From Lycium barbarum (lineage: Eukaryota > Streptophyta > Magnoliopsida > Solanales > Solanaceae), in assembly GCF_019175385.1 (NCBI RefSeq), contig NC_083346.1:89356543-89420542 (forward strand): DNA of 64,000 bases. The letters are read 5' to 3'. Within the stretch, counting starts at the first letter, position 1, and the number at the start of each line of letters is the position of its first letter. The notes under the pieces are model-generated. The model was not told the origin of the DNA, ran no database searches, and worked only from the letters and a program-made list of their open reading frames with translations. The translations under genes and the position numbers were made by a program. This document shows positions 22,054 to 34,700 of the stretch, one piece after another.

Positions 22054-25000
22054 AGTTAGTAGCAGAGCCCTAGGTTACCCAATATATAAGTACAAAATCA
22101 TGTCTAGTAGAGTCTTGCGGATCAGTACGTTAAGCTCCGTGCTTATTTGTGAGAGGCTATAGGACATTTAAGAAACTTCCAATTCTTTCATTCCTTCGTG
22201 CTACTTCATCCAAATTGGTATCTAATAGATTTAAATTAGTATCTGAATTTCTTTGTCTTATTCTCTCACGGATGCTGGGAACTTGTCCTTAAATTCTAAT
22301 GCGAATTGTTTGTTTATGACGTGTTGCGGTATGGTACGAGATGTGTAATCCTGATTCAGACGCGTGACCAAGTTCCGTTTCTAGCTATGGCTTGAGAATT
22401 CAGTTGTGTGGGATCGTGGTTAGACTCTTTTATTGTGGGGGTTTCTTGAGAAATGGAAGAGATAGTACAAAGAGTTACATGATCTCCATGTTTTCAGCGT
22501 TGGGTTGTTCAAAAATCGCAAAGGTGCATTTATGGCTTAACAAGGATGGTATGTTTGAGCTATGATTGGTTGGGAAAAAGTTTCAACATCGCCAAGGTTT
22601 TATGATGGTTTGCGTGGCATAGGTGCACCAATGGTAAGTCAATGATTCAGCAGTGGCAGTGTATTAGATGACGATATGCGAGGACGAGTGTAAGTTCGGT
22701 AAGGACCATCGGATTGGGCAAAAGGATAGTGACCGTGTGTAATAAGAAGGAATGTTGAGAATAAGGACATGACAGACGACTTTTGCGGAAAACGTGTAGC
22801 AAAGTAAGATTTCTTAGGGTATTTTGGTATGATTACTTTTGTGTTATGGGACGGAGGCGTAAGGAAGAGAATTTGGATAGATCAATCTTCCCTATTAGGA
22901 AGGAAAAAATCGGTATCTGATGAGCTTGTCAGGATAAGGTTGCAATTGGTACGAGTGTGGATTTCATTTTCGATCGTGAAAAGTTAAGCTGGGCTTCGAC
23001 GTGGCTATACGGTAGTGGTGGAGTAAGAACTAGTGGTTTGTGGGTTCTTTAAGGAAAGTAGTTATTGGTTCTAGATCGAAAAGCAAGGTTGCTTGTGACG
23101 AGTGAAGACTTAAGATATTAGGCAGTTGTGGTCCTGGTCCTTCAGTAAAGGGTATGTTCACCGGGTCGTCATGTTTAGTGGAATGGTAAGTATATCATGG
23201 CATCAAGAGCTAGTTGATTTGACAGTTATGTTGCGGTCATGCATGGTAGGATAGACATAAGGGTTCAGTATTGAGTTGGTAAGTTTGGTCATACCGTAGG
23301 CCAATCGGAGGTGTTGGACAAGTGCAAAATTTTAGTACTCAAGGAGCTATCGGGTGTTGCATATACTCTTGGACAAGGGGTGTGAGTGTTGTACCGGTTG
23401 TGTATGTTTCGGCTAGCTCCGGCTATTTCTGGTGTTACTACTCGGTTGAATTAATCGAATGAAAGGGATAATCACGCGAATGGTTAGAGGTTTTCTAGTT
23501 TGATGGTTAGGACGGTCAAAGTGGTAAATCAATGATGAGGTTTTAATTAATTCAAATTGTGGAGAACATTTCGAAAATTGAGGTAAGGGAATTGAGCAAG
23601 GGCATCTTGGTGGAGAGACATAAGGACATTAGTGGGACTATGTATGTGATATGCTGGATCTAGAAAGTAATCAGTTTTAGAGTTGAGCGAGGTAAAGTAA
23701 CTCTAGGGTGTAGAGTGTGTGGCATGCTACTATCTCCAGGATGGACTCGGCTAGTTAGAAGACTTATGATTATGCGGTATGCTATTGAGTGGGTTCGAGT
23801 GATGGTTAGACGGTGGTGGTGATAGTGATCTGATGAAAATTGAGGAATTGAAGAGTCAAGAAAAGTTATAGTTGACGAGAATCGATAAGAATGAGGTACA
23901 TCTTCGGGATTAATTGGGTCAGTATAGATTGTGGTGATGTTGTCTTGCACATTTCAGATGAGGTGTGATTGTTGAGTATGCTTAAAGAAGGAAGTCTGCA
24001 GAAATGGACTAAGTGATATGACGATGTTCGGTGAGGTTTCGTGATCAACGACTAGTGAGAAACAAATTTCAGGTAACCAACATGTTAAGGTTTATGGAAG
24101 TGGCTTATGTGGTACACAGTTGGGTGATTTCATAGCACTCTTCAATAGATGAGTTAGTGTGGTTAAAGGAAAGGAATTCTAGAAATCCCTATAATGTGAG
24201 GGCTAGAGTTATATTTTTTAGATGAGATCGTATTCGTGGAAGTGTATTATGTTGTGGGTATTACTGATCGGATAGCTTGGGTGAGCATTTTCGGAATATT
24301 AAAGGCTTGGGAATAGTTGTGCGAGGTAGGCGCAAGAGATTGCGAGATTTGATGCTTTCGGAATAGTGGTAGACGTATCAAGGTGTTACAATGGGAGATT
24401 TGATAGTTAAAGGGGTATTATATCAGGCTACAGGCTTCGCGTCGAAAAGTTTGGGGTTGTACCAGATTTGTGCATCAGGTAAAGGTTGAGAAACATGAAG
24501 ATTGCAATCATAAGATATAGTTCTTTGATACTAAGTTGACAACTTAGATAAAACTCAACTTTTGATTTCGAGGGTGACAAACATGATTAATTATGCATGG
24601 GGAAGGATTGGAATTGGACGCCACAGATGTGTGATATAACTGTGATTGGTTTCTGAAAGTTGGAGTCAGTTCGAGTGACTATTGGTGGTATTAAGGGGTT
24701 GTGCATTCATTCCGGGCTAGAGTTGTTTGATTTGAGCTTGATGGACTATGTTTATATTTGAGGTATGACAGGTTTACCGAGCTTTATCGGGATTTGCGAG
24801 TAGACTTGATGCTATTTTTACCGGGGTCAGTTATCCGGACAAATATAATGGTTTATGTCGGAACTTGGTAATGATTTTGGGGGCGGTACTTTGGTTGTGA
24901 AAGGTCTTTAGAGTGATCAGATAGTTTCCTAGGGACTTGGCTCGGTGAGGTATTCAGTGGGTATGCTTCCATTATTGTGATTTAAACGTTTAAGAAGACT

Positions 25001-25551
25001 TGAAACTAGCGAAGTAAGCTATGAGTAAGATCGGTTTGATGGAATTTCTTACAATTTCTCCAATAAAGCAAGAATTCTTTTTTCTGGCAAGAGTAAGTCA
25101 TGCTTGTGTTTATGTGTTTCTAAGAAATCGTGGTGTGAAAAAATATCTTTAGAAGGGCGAAAGAAAAGTTAGTGGAATTAGAATATCTTGCCGGTTAAGA
25201 GTAGACTATGGTTGTGTCTATATCTAAAGGATTGTGTTGTTTGGGAAAATATTCGTGGGACCTATCGATCGCATTCAGAGGCATGGTTTTATCGAATCGA
25301 AGAATTCCAATGAAAACAGTTCTTATATTCGGGAATCAGTTATGAGAGAAATTTGAGTATGTGAAATATGGAAATTGAGTCGATGAGCTAAATTAAAGGA
25401 AGTTTGACTAATAATGTGAACGGGTAGTGATTTGGCGTACTTCGTGCTGTAGAGGCTTTCGTGTTGTTATATTAAAGATTCCTTGGTTACCGTCGGCTTT
25501 CATACTCTCTTTCTTCGTTCAAGGACGAACGATTGTTTAATTGGTATCTAA
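22054..25551 (+). mobile_element. E3 internal region, no coding capacity
   Basis: 3.5 kb between a degenerate PBS and the LTR start at 25552. The plus strand is rich in G and T. I find no gag-pol motif; the leader (GTCTAGTAGAGTCTTG near 22100) resembles those of E1 and E2. It ends in an inverted repeat, TCGTTCAAGGACGAACGA (25515-25532), at the pre-PPT position; the PPT itself is eroded. Confidence 0.65.
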
Positions 25552-27916
25552 TGTAACAAGGTTGTTATAAATTCTTTTGACCCATTTACCCCCGTTAACC
25601 CTTCCTCAAGCCCTATTAGTACGATTTTAACCCGCAAGGATGGGTGACACGATTCCCGAGATAATCTGGAGAGATTTATGATGACTTATGAGAAATAGAG
25701 CCTTAAAGTAAAAAATGATTGACAGATAGTTGACTTTGAGGTAAACAGATCTTTTTCGGGAATCCGTCGATTCCGAGAGGTCTGGAGGGTCGATTATGAC
25801 TTGCTGAGATGTTCAGTTAGATTCTCCAGGCACTCCGGAGCGTTTTGGGTTATTGGTTGGAAAGTTGATCTTTGTCCATTGGGTGTTGACCCTATCAAAT
25901 AGACCTCCTTTGGGAATTTTCAGACCACGAGTGAGTCCATTGCGTATTTTTATGTATGTTTTACATGTCTGTTTTGCATCTAGAAGGTGTCGGATGATTG
26001 TCGGGTTTTGGGAAGAAGTTAGTGAATACCAGCAAAATTACTGGTGTTTGATGTCCTGCTGGGGCGAGACATTGTGCGCCACAGCGCTGCCTCGGTGAGG
26101 CCTGGTCCGCTGGCGCGGGTCAGAGAGATTCTTGAGAATCGGCTCCAGCGGATGGAGCTCTACTAGAGCGGACTCGCTGTAGCAGTTTATGTGTTGGGGG
26201 GCGGTCTCGTTGTAGTAGACCCCTTACCACTGAGGCGATAAACGCGAAAACAGATTCAAGTTAATGTTTATTGAAACCTTTTCATTTCCCATTCCAAATA
26301 TTAGTTCTCCTAAGTGTCTCTAAGGTTATTTGAAGAGGTTCTAGGTGGATTCCTTTTGGTTTAAGTCTTTCTAACCTTTATTTCCTTTATTTACCTTTCC
26401 TAAGCTTGAATCGATTGTAGAAAATCTGGATAACCAGAGGAAGAAGATGGGTTTTGACCTTTACTTTATTATTTGAAACTTAGTCTTCCAATATGAGGTT
26501 GATCGATGGATTTGATTAATCTAAGCATGGAATATCATGAATTAGTAGCCAATAGGCTTGAATCTTCCGTTCTAGTTTAGAAATTGAAAGATTGAAAGTT
26601 AGGGTTTATACCCAAATTGGGGGTTTTGCTTTGAATGATGAAATTGATCAATACTTGGGCTAGATTGACTATTGGAGAGTAGAATTGAACTTCTAGAAAG
26701 TTGGGTCACCTGTTCCATCTTTGAAATACCCATTTTCCCCTTGTGGGCCCGTTTTCCATCTTTTACTTCGTTGATTGTGATTCGAACAAATGTATAGCAA
26801 TATGGGTACCGTTGTTTCTCATTTCTAACTTAGAATTCGGTAATGACTAGACTTTGAGTATTCGGAGGCTCTTCGAAAGGGCAAGGCTCAGATCTGATTG
26901 TTCGTGGCTCCAGCTCGGCAGCGCGATAGGTTACAACTTACCTTTGGTTAGATTCACATTAGTGAACCATATGTAGAAGTAGATATTAACAGGGAAAGCA
27001 TGTTAAGCCTTCGGGTATGAAGTTGCGATGGATATTCTTAGGTTGGTATTTTTGATTGACTATGTGGGCTCGTCACTATGATTGTTATGATTGGGCCTAT
27101 TACCCTACTGTCTATGTGTGATATTCATGTGACTGGCATACTTGCCCCTCTCTCTCTTCTTACCCTTTTTTCATATGAAAGAGGAATGTTGTTATGGAGA
27201 ATTGGAATGTTGATCTGCATATTATAATATATAGTTGTGGATTGTTATGATTGATGTGTTTAATTGAGACTGAGGAAGTGCACAACATGCATTCCATACT
27301 TCATATGTGATTCTTGCCTTTATGTTTTGCATTCATCTCTCTCTTTTTATTTCACTTATCTTTAGAAAAAGGAAGGATAACGAGAGTGGGCCTGAATTAT
27401 GATGTGTACTTATGATAAGACACAAACGAGATCTTGATTATGATTTACTGTTTGCAATGATATTACACATGGCATTTTTCTTCATTTTCATGATACATTG
27501 ATATGAGCTATGACTTGGTACTGATGATGATAAGTGAAAGAGTGTAGCCTTTGAGGTCTTTACCAGAGAGCGTAAAAGAGAAATGAGTGTCCAATGCCCG
27601 AGGTCTTTGCCGGGATCGTGAGAGTGTCCGATGCATGAGGTCTTTGCAGGGATCATAAGATTGGTGCATGTACTTCGCGGGTCCCCCATGGGTCATGACT
27701 ATCTAGACGTGGAGGATTTTCGTCCGTAGCATGTGCGTACAATATCACACAGTTGGCCAGTGCATTGCATTGCATATGCACTCATTTACTTCATCCATTC
27801 ATTTCATTGATTCTGTTTACTGCATTTATATCATTGCATGGTACATTTCCTCACTGATTCCTTGGTTGATGATTTATTTGAGTTGTTGTGTGCTAATTAA
27901 ATACTTAGTGACTCGA
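25552..27916 (+). mobile_element. E3 3' LTR, first part (split by E2)
   Basis: Starts TGTAACAAGGTTG and runs until E2 interrupts it at 27917; it continues at 37992. It includes a block of GC-rich inverted words (GCGGACTCGCTGTAGC, GGTCTCGTTGTAG) at about 26086-26235, comparable in position to the palindrome blocks of the other LTRs. No open frame of note. Confidence 0.75.
27912..27916. repeat. E2 target-site duplication, left copy (CTCGA)
   Basis: CTCGA before the E2 5' LTR corresponds to CTTGA at 37992-37996 after the 3' LTR. The single difference is a C-to-T transition at a CpG. Confidence 0.75.
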
Positions 27917-28286
27917 TGTTACACCTCGAAAATTTTCGCGTCGTTTGCGTCGTAAGTAAAGTAATGTAAACCGGAGAGGTCATGAAACCCTTACAAAGTT
28001 AAGGAATACTTTTAACAAGTGCTAAGCAAGTGTCTAAAGGTTCCTGAATCAAGCGAATCGAAAGAATTAAGTTTGTCGAAACTTTGGAAAATGAGGAGTC
28101 ATGGGACGCATAAACTATGTAAATTGAAGTTTAGAGAGTTTTCTTTGTAATGCAACTGACAGATCGCAAATCCGAGTCGTACGGTGGAAGATACGGTCCA
28201 TACAAAAGTGTACGATTCCTTTGTACAACTCGACGATCTGTCGATGTTGCCGTCGAGTTGAGGCGGTAGAACCGACCTTTGGGGGG

Positions 28287-28294
28287 TATAAAAA
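28287..28294 (+). promoter_or_regulatory. TATA box of the E2 LTR promoter
   Basis: TATAAAAA in GGGGGGTATAAAAATCCC, conserved in the 3' LTR (35202-35208, TATAAAA in GGGGTATAAAAACCCC) and followed by a pyrimidine-rich stretch typical of plant transcription starts. This marks the likely U3/R boundary. Confidence 0.65.
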
Positions 28295-29170
28295 TCCCAC
28301 TCCACCCCTTCTCCATCATTCTCGAACCTTCCATTACCTCTGCATACCTCCATATACTCCCTCCAAGATATTTTACTCACTTGGTTATTAGTCACTCAAA
28401 ATTTATATGCTAATTAACTCGGGAAGTTTGTGGCAACATCATAGTATTGTAATTAGTTGTGGAACGAAACAAGGGAGGTGAGAACTTAAGTTGCAAGCTA
28501 GCAAGGATCAATCCAAGCTTAGTAAGGTAAATTCTTTCCTTCACATCTATGAAATTAAGTTTATTCAAGGTTGTATCCGCTGAATTATGACGTATATGGT
28601 CTAATTGAGTAAAAGACGGATCAACCCCTAAATTGAATGTTATTGATTGGGTAATATAGATATGGGATTGAGCTTGGTATTTCATGTGTTGAGTTGATTG
28701 TTGTTGTAACCTTAGGGACGTAATAGAAACAGAGCAAATGCTGCCCAAATTTCCGTAACTCGAATCACCCTTTGATATGCAACTCATATACATTGATATA
28801 CAAACATGATAGGTTATAGCTAAGGACATATCTTTCAATATAGGTTCGGGGAAGGAGCGAACATTGGAATAAGGATTCGTTCAAGGTGACGGCTTGACAA
28901 GTAAGGTATGTAAGGTGTTCGTTTCCCTCTTCCTTTGGCACGAATCCAACCAGAAGATGAACAGGAGCGTTCCATAACAATTCACTCCATTCCTATGCTT
29001 TGTATTTCAATTTTTAATGCCTTAATTGTCTGATTGATTCTTTAAATATTATCATGTTTATCATCACTAAGTTATTTCTTTGGATTTGATATGAATTTCA
29101 TAATTCATTCGGAGGTTACCAACCTTACGTCACTCTGAAAGGCCCAATGTCAGTTCATTGACTTCTCATG

Positions 29171-29172
<2 letters not shown>

Positions 29173-29245
<73 letters not shown>
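29173..29245. repeat. (AT)n microsatellite in E2 5' LTR
   Basis: About 36 uninterrupted AT units. The equivalent place in the 3' LTR (about 36092-36110) has only a short interrupted AT tract, so the expansion followed insertion. Confidence 0.95.
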
Positions 29246-29246
<1 letters not shown>

Positions 29247-30057
29247 CATTATTTTACTACACAGCGCCGTGCTATATTCAGCCGGGCAGGCACGTAGATG
29301 TGCACACTATTGCAGTAGGCATGTTATGATATTACCCCAGACGCGGGATGCCCCGAATGCGGGATGATGATGATATGATAATGATACGATAATGATGTAC
29401 TATGTGTGTGTGTGTGTGTGTATATGTATGTATATATATACACACACACTTGCATATGATTTTTTAAACTCATGCATTGTATATTGCACGTCCTCCGATG
29501 GCTTAGGTTACTTCGATCCTTCTATATTTATGTCTTACTTATGTTGTTGTTTCCTGCCTTATATACCTAGTACCTTTATCCATACTGACGTCGCATCCTA
29601 CGGAACATTGCTTTTCGTGCTACAGGTCTGACAGACAAAGCAGAGGACCTTTTCAGTAGGACTATCAGCTTCAGCGGGTCGTCAGCAAGTGCCATTGTGT
29701 CGGGCTAGCTCTTTTGGTATATGTTATGTTCGCATGTTATGTATATGTATCTTTTGGGTACGACGGTGTCCTGTCCCATCCAGTATGTCATTTATATGTA
29801 CTCCTGGAGGCTTATAGATAGTACGATGTAAGTAAATGTCATGTACGGCCTCGTCGGCTAGTGAATATATATATATGGTCATGCATATGTCTTCTGTTGT
29901 ATTGGGACCTTTTTACGTGCAGGTGTCTTTCTATGTTATAGTGAGATCACATTTCAAGCTAGGATAGTTGTACTGAGACTATGTCAGTATATGCCAGGTG
30001 GTACTAGGTCGTTAGGGTCGGGTGCCTGTCATGCCCCTCTTCGAGGTGTGACAAACT

Positions 30058-30069
30058 TTGTATCAGAGC
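30058..30069 (+). other. E2 primer binding site
   Basis: TTGTATCAGAGC, one mismatch to the initiator tRNA-Met site, just after the 5' LTR end. Confidence 0.75.
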
Positions 30070-30271
30070 AAGTCTGTCCTAAGGATGTCTATGAGCCATG
30101 TCTAGTAGAGTATTGTTTATGAGTATGTAGCGCGCCATACTTATAAACAGGATGCTACAGGACATTTAGGGTTGTTTCCTTTCTTCATGATCTAGATCGT
30201 GCAATAGAGCCGAAACGTAGGAAAGTTCGATCTTGATTCTAATTTTTTCTGTTTGAGTTGCAGCGATATCG

Positions 30272-30640
30272 ATGAAGAGAAAAGCCCTAGTTAGTAGGAG
30301 TGTGGGGACAACTACGAGGGTGGACATTAGACCAGCGCCACCTACCAGTACGAGTCAGAGGGTAATAGAAGAGATAAAGAGAAGTATAAGCTATATGACT
30401 GAGTCAGACCCGTCGGAGATCATGACTTCTATTGAGGAGGATCCGTCTGAGGCACCCATCCCAGCGGCTTCGATTATGACCTCACCACAGATCTTAGTTT
30501 CGCATTTGGGGCCCGTTGAGCACAGTGTGAGAGGAGCAGTACAAGGGTTTACACGGCCGGTTTCCCCTCAGGGCCAATATTATGTTAGGGCCGCTATGGA
30601 CGCCAGTGTCACAGAGGTACCGGAAAGTCCTCAGTCTTGA
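30272..30640 (+). CDS. Unfamiliar ORF at the gag position of E2
   Basis: 122 codons from ATG at 30272, where gag would begin. The N-terminus MKRKALVSRSVGTTTRVD is basic; the rest is rich in S, P, T, E and low in hydrophobic residues (probably disordered). No capsid block or CCHC knuckle follows. After the TGA at 30638 the sequence stays codon-like in parts (to about 30785) but has stops. It may be the N-terminal tail of a decayed gag or a separate ORF of a non-autonomous family. Function unknown. Confidence 0.4.
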   Translation: MKRKALVSRSVGTTTRVDIRPAPPTSTSQRVIEEIKRSISYMTESDPSEIMTSIEEDPSEAPIPAASIMTSPQILVSHLGPVEHSVRGAVQGFTRPVSPQGQYYVRAAMDASVTEVPESPQS

Positions 30641-30879
30641 GAGTCTACAAACCAGGGATCGCCAGTGTATATTATGAGATATGCACAAGAGGAAGAGAAT
30701 AATCAGGCCAAGAGGAGGAGAGTGGCTAGTGAAGATAGAAGGGTTCAGCTTCGAAGTATATCTGATCGGAGCTCTTATGTATAGGGCCGGGGCAAGCAGT
30801 TTACAGGTATACTATACCCTTCCATTGAAATTGCTTGTGTCTATATGTATGTATTTTGGGACCTAAAACGCCATTTATT

Positions 30880-33417
30880 GCTTGATAGATGGAAATAATG
30901 AAAGTTTGAGGATGAAGGGGGATCAAAGCAGAATTAGTGGAACTCTGACGCCGAGTAAGATACGAGATTTCACTAACAAGGGCAATATAATGTACGGTTT
31001 CCCCCTCTCTTTTGGTGACATCAGACTAAGGGACCCAGACTTACCTTATGCATAGTACCTGGTCGAAAGGAAGTCAGAAGTAGGGCTTAGTTACTTGTGG
31101 TAGGATACATGGTACAAATATGTAAGTAAGAGCTCATCGAAGTGAGTAACGTTGATGAAAAGATAGCACAACAGTCGAAGTACGTATTGGAAATTACAAT
31201 AGATTAAATGCAAGTCGAGTGTATAGTTAGGACACCATTTGAAAGTAAGGATGAACAGAAATAAGAAAAATTAGTAATACTAAGAATATCTCGGGCAAGT
31301 TTCAAGAATGATTACGAGACAACGTGTTAATGGATAAATTGGATTGCAATCAAGTCGAATAAGTATAAAGGAACAAGGAGACCCGAAGAAAAGAAGAGTT
31401 GAGGTGCGATAATGACGAAGAATCATAGATAGAAATGAGTTAGGTTGACAAGTAGACCACGCGAGCATAGAAGTCCCACTACATTACCCGAGATAACTAT
31501 GTAAACTGGATTTGGCTGAGATTGAGTTGCACAATAGATAGAGGAGTGAACCGTTAAATGTGATAAGTGACGCGAGGGAATGATCGTCATGGAGAGAAGG
31601 GAAAAGGACGCTAGTGCCAGAAAAGTAAGTTGAGTCAGAGCTAACATCGAAATATGGATATAAGGGAATCCTTATGGTTAGACGACGACTTAAGGATAAA
31701 AAGACAACCAATTAGACATAGGGAAGGATATTGATAAGCGACGAAAGGAAAGTCCTTGTAAATCAATCACGACTGACAATATTATGAGCACGCATAATGA
31801 TGCAAAATGATATTAAGCATGGCTAAATAAAATATATATGCACGTATAGGTCTCGCTAAACATCTGTGGGATATCGGAGCCGCCCTAGTATGAAATATGT
31901 ACCCTAATGAGTAAATTGGCCCTACTGGAAGAGAGGGATTGAAAGTAACAAAACGGCTCGAGAAAAGCAAGATGGGGGATGAAAGGCAGCGGTAAGAATG
32001 AGCACTGCATGTCTAACGAACCGGATTTCACTCCGATAGACCACAAAATAGTTAGGACAATGCGAAAAAGTTCAGAAAACTATTAAGCGGAGAGGTAAAG
32101 GATGCATAGGTGCGGACTAACGGACTGCGATAAAGGAGAATAGAAGAGAAACAAGAGTTGGGCATTTGTGTACTCGAGGGGCTAAGGCCATAAAGGTAAG
32201 GATAATATAGAAATAATAAGCAAGGTAAAGGAACCCCAAGTCGGTAGTATACTAAGAAAGATGTAGCTATGAACGAGGAGCTGTCCACGTGTTGAAGGAA
32301 TGGTCGTTAGATGATAAGTTAGCCCTCCTATAGAAGGAGTGACGTGAGAAAAGATCCTAGTGAAGTAAACCACCATATAGAAAGGGGCTACAACGACACA
32401 AACACATGTAAACGAGTCGTGAGTCGGAACAAGTCAGGGGATTACATAGTCTTAAATAAGGGGAAGCAAGCAGACCCTAATCGCTGAGGCAAGCTGTGTA
32501 CCAGAACTAGAAGACATTGCAATGGTAATTAATACCTGTAATTCTGTGTCAAACAAGAGATATTACGCAGATGATGCATAATGTGTGGAAACACAAAATG
32601 AGAGCGTACAATGAAGGAGACACTATCTGTAATTTAGTAAGCGAACTAAAGTTTTGAGATTGATACAACGCAACAAAAGAATACAGTGACAAGAGACCAT
32701 AGGTCCAGACTCGAAGGGACGAACACCGAAGATGGTTATAAAGGAAAAAAACATTTAAGAAAAACCCATAAGAAAGAGACTTCATATAAAACCCTAAGTC
32801 AATGACATCATATTGCAGCCAAAAACCTAGATGTAGATGAAGGGACAAGAAGATGAAATAATACTGAGGGGCAAGGAGAAACAGCTACAAAAAGTAGTAC
32901 ACAACTCAGTTGCCTGTAAGACTCATGACATGTTCGTAGCACTGGTGGCCAGAGAAGCTTCTTAATTGAAAACCGAGTAGAGGAATTAGCCGCTAACCTC
33001 ATGCTTCGAATATGTTTCCTATGAACAATATTTTCTTTTCCATAACACCAAGAATAGAATGAGAATAAGAAAAAAAGAAATTTCTGAGAACAGAATACTC
33101 AAAGAGCTTGGTAGGAACAGCTAGCTATGATTAAAGGTGAGCTAATGGCGAAAGATAAGGATAACATTCGGAGTATGACGGTCCGAAGGTCTGTCCTTGC
33201 TAGCCCAGGGAAGTGGAACAATAGCCGATGTATGGACGATAGCGCGTTAAGCTATTAAGGGCTAAACCATGAGGATGAGGCAGATAACCACGAATACAGA
33301 GACTAATGTCTACGGATAGCCAATACATAACCAGTTGTATGCATGTATTGTTGAATTGTATTATGACATGTTAGTTACTATTGATGATAACCCCCTCCCC
33401 CCCGATACACCCCTTTT
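30880..33417 (+). mobile_element. Purine-rich non-coding block in E2
   Basis: 2.5 kb strongly enriched in A and G on the plus strand, without open frames over about 60 codons on that strand and with no pol motif. The minus-strand open frames here (up to 99 codons) are by-products of that composition. Similar in texture to the E0 interior read on its sense strand. It ends in a stem-loop and PPT belonging to another LTR family. Confidence 0.6.
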
Positions 33418-33451
33418 ACATTCGAGGACGAATGTCCTTAAGGGGGAAGGG
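33418..33451 (+). other. Pre-PPT stem-loop and PPT of a foreign element (E5)
   Basis: ACATTCGAGGACGAATGT (33418-33435) followed by AAGGGGGAAGG (33440-33450): the same arrangement as at true 3' ends, but 1.3 kb inside E2 and followed by an unrelated LTR start. Confidence 0.75.
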
Positions 33452-33650
33452 TGTTAAACCTCGCACCTAATATTATATTACCATTCGCGCGATTAATTAG
33501 TTTCAAGTCAGTTGGAGTAAGTTTGAGGAAAAGATCTTCCTTTGAGGTTATAAGTAAAGCTGATCCAGGAGCGACTGAAGACAGTTCAAAGTCATTAGAA
33601 ATCCTATTCAGACGTACGACGGCGAGACCTAGAATTTTTATTTTGGAAAT
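33452..33650 (+). mobile_element. First ~200 bp of an unrelated LTR (E5), inside E2
   Basis: Starts TGTTAAACCTCGCACC right after a PPT, thus an LTR 5' end, but its sequence differs from the E2 LTR beyond the first dozen bases. It stops about where the pol frame resumes at 33654. Indicates a nested insertion followed by deletion, or template switching between co-packaged RNAs. Confidence 0.65.
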
Positions 33651-33653
33651 GGA

Positions 33654-34070
33654 GTATTCTTAAAAATATCATCTATGAAGGGTGCTATGAGATTCAGTAA
33701 GAAGGAAAAACTCAGTCCGAGATTCATTGGCCCTTATAAGATCCTTCGAAAAGTCGATTAAGTAGCTTACGAACTAGGACTTCCATCAGAATTAAAAGCA
33801 GTTCATCCCATCTTTCATGTGTCCATGTTAAGGAAACACGTTGGAGATCCTTCAAATATTGTACGATTAAATGATATGCAAGTCACAGATAGTCTAACTT
33901 ACGAAGAAGAGCCAATTTCCATCCTTGACAGGCAAGTCCGCAGACTTAAAACTAAAGATGTGGCTTCCATAAAGATGCTGCGGAAAAGCAATGGCAGGGA
34001 AGAGATGACATGGGAAGTCGAAGATGAAATGAAGTCCAAATACCCTCACTTGTTCCATGTTAAAGGTATC
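33654..34070 (+). pseudogene. E2 pol remnant: integrase C-terminus and chromodomain
   Basis: Reads VFLKISSMKGAMRFSKK and onward, parallel to the last 140 codons of E1 pol (both have SMLRKxVGDP, TYEEx and ILDRQVRRL), with one TAA at 33759. Everything upstream (protease, RT, RNase H, integrase core) is missing. The chromodomain, RQVRRLKTKDVASIKML..TWEVEDEM, is intact. In chromoviruses this domain directs integration to modified chromatin; here it is only a leftover. Confidence 0.88.
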
Positions 34071-34700
34071 TATTTGTCGAACATCCCTCAGTTTCCCTCA
34101 ATAAAGTCAACTTATACGTGTATGCCTAGACCAAATGTAACTTTTATTCCATTAATGAGATATCGATATGATTAGGTAGGAGTTGTACTTTTCCCTCGAG
34201 GTAAGACGTGGAAAGGATACGCATGTGTTTAAATATGATCCTGGAGTGTAAATATGCCAATGATTTACGCGCAGAAAGAGGTGAAATAGGAATTGCGGAA
34301 ATGGAAAGAGTATCGGTTATAAGGATGTTGATGCCTAAAGTCAAAAAGGAATATAATTGGTTAGAAAAGGTAAAAAAGCGATGTATGTCGCTCAATGTGC
34401 TAGATATTGACGAGGGCCTCTTTATTTCATAGAGTATATTGGCAAGGGTGTTATACAGACATATGAGATTCATCTATCCGCATTTGTTATCACTCCCAGA
34501 GGAGGTTCAGACTAAGACATCATAACATTTAGGTACGTATATGTTGTTAGTTACTGTCATCGGTTGTGTGGGGCCATTGTTGTTACTGGTTGTTGTAGCC
34601 CTGTGTGGCGTTATGTTGTTGGTTTACTACGTGACAGGTTGGTAGCATTACAATTGCAGAGGAAGTTCTGCCAAAATTTTCATAAGATCTTTGAGAGTTT
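34071..34700 (+). mobile_element. E2 3' non-coding spacer
   Basis: Between the pol remnant and the pre-PPT stem-loop. Open frames of 74-109 codons on both strands overlap here but resemble nothing known to me. Confidence 0.5.

Larger units (their letters stand above)
27917..30053 (+). mobile_element. E2 5' LTR
   Basis: Starts TGTTACACCTCGAAA and ends GAGGTGTGACA. It carries a perfect 10-bp inverted repeat CAACTCGACG/CGTCGAGTTG (28226-28260) 27 bp upstream of a TATA box and a long (AT)n tract at 29173-29244. Confidence 0.9.

Noticed and set aside
28099..28395. 98-codon minus frame near the E2 TATA box, similar frame at 35029-35310
   Set aside because: Overlaps the LTR promoter on the antisense strand, differs between the two LTRs by frameshift, and has no family resemblance.
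30880..33002. Many minus-strand open frames (60-99 codons) in the E2 purine-rich block
   Set aside because: Purine-rich sense DNA is stop-poor on the opposite strand; translations are S/L/F-rich and resemble nothing.
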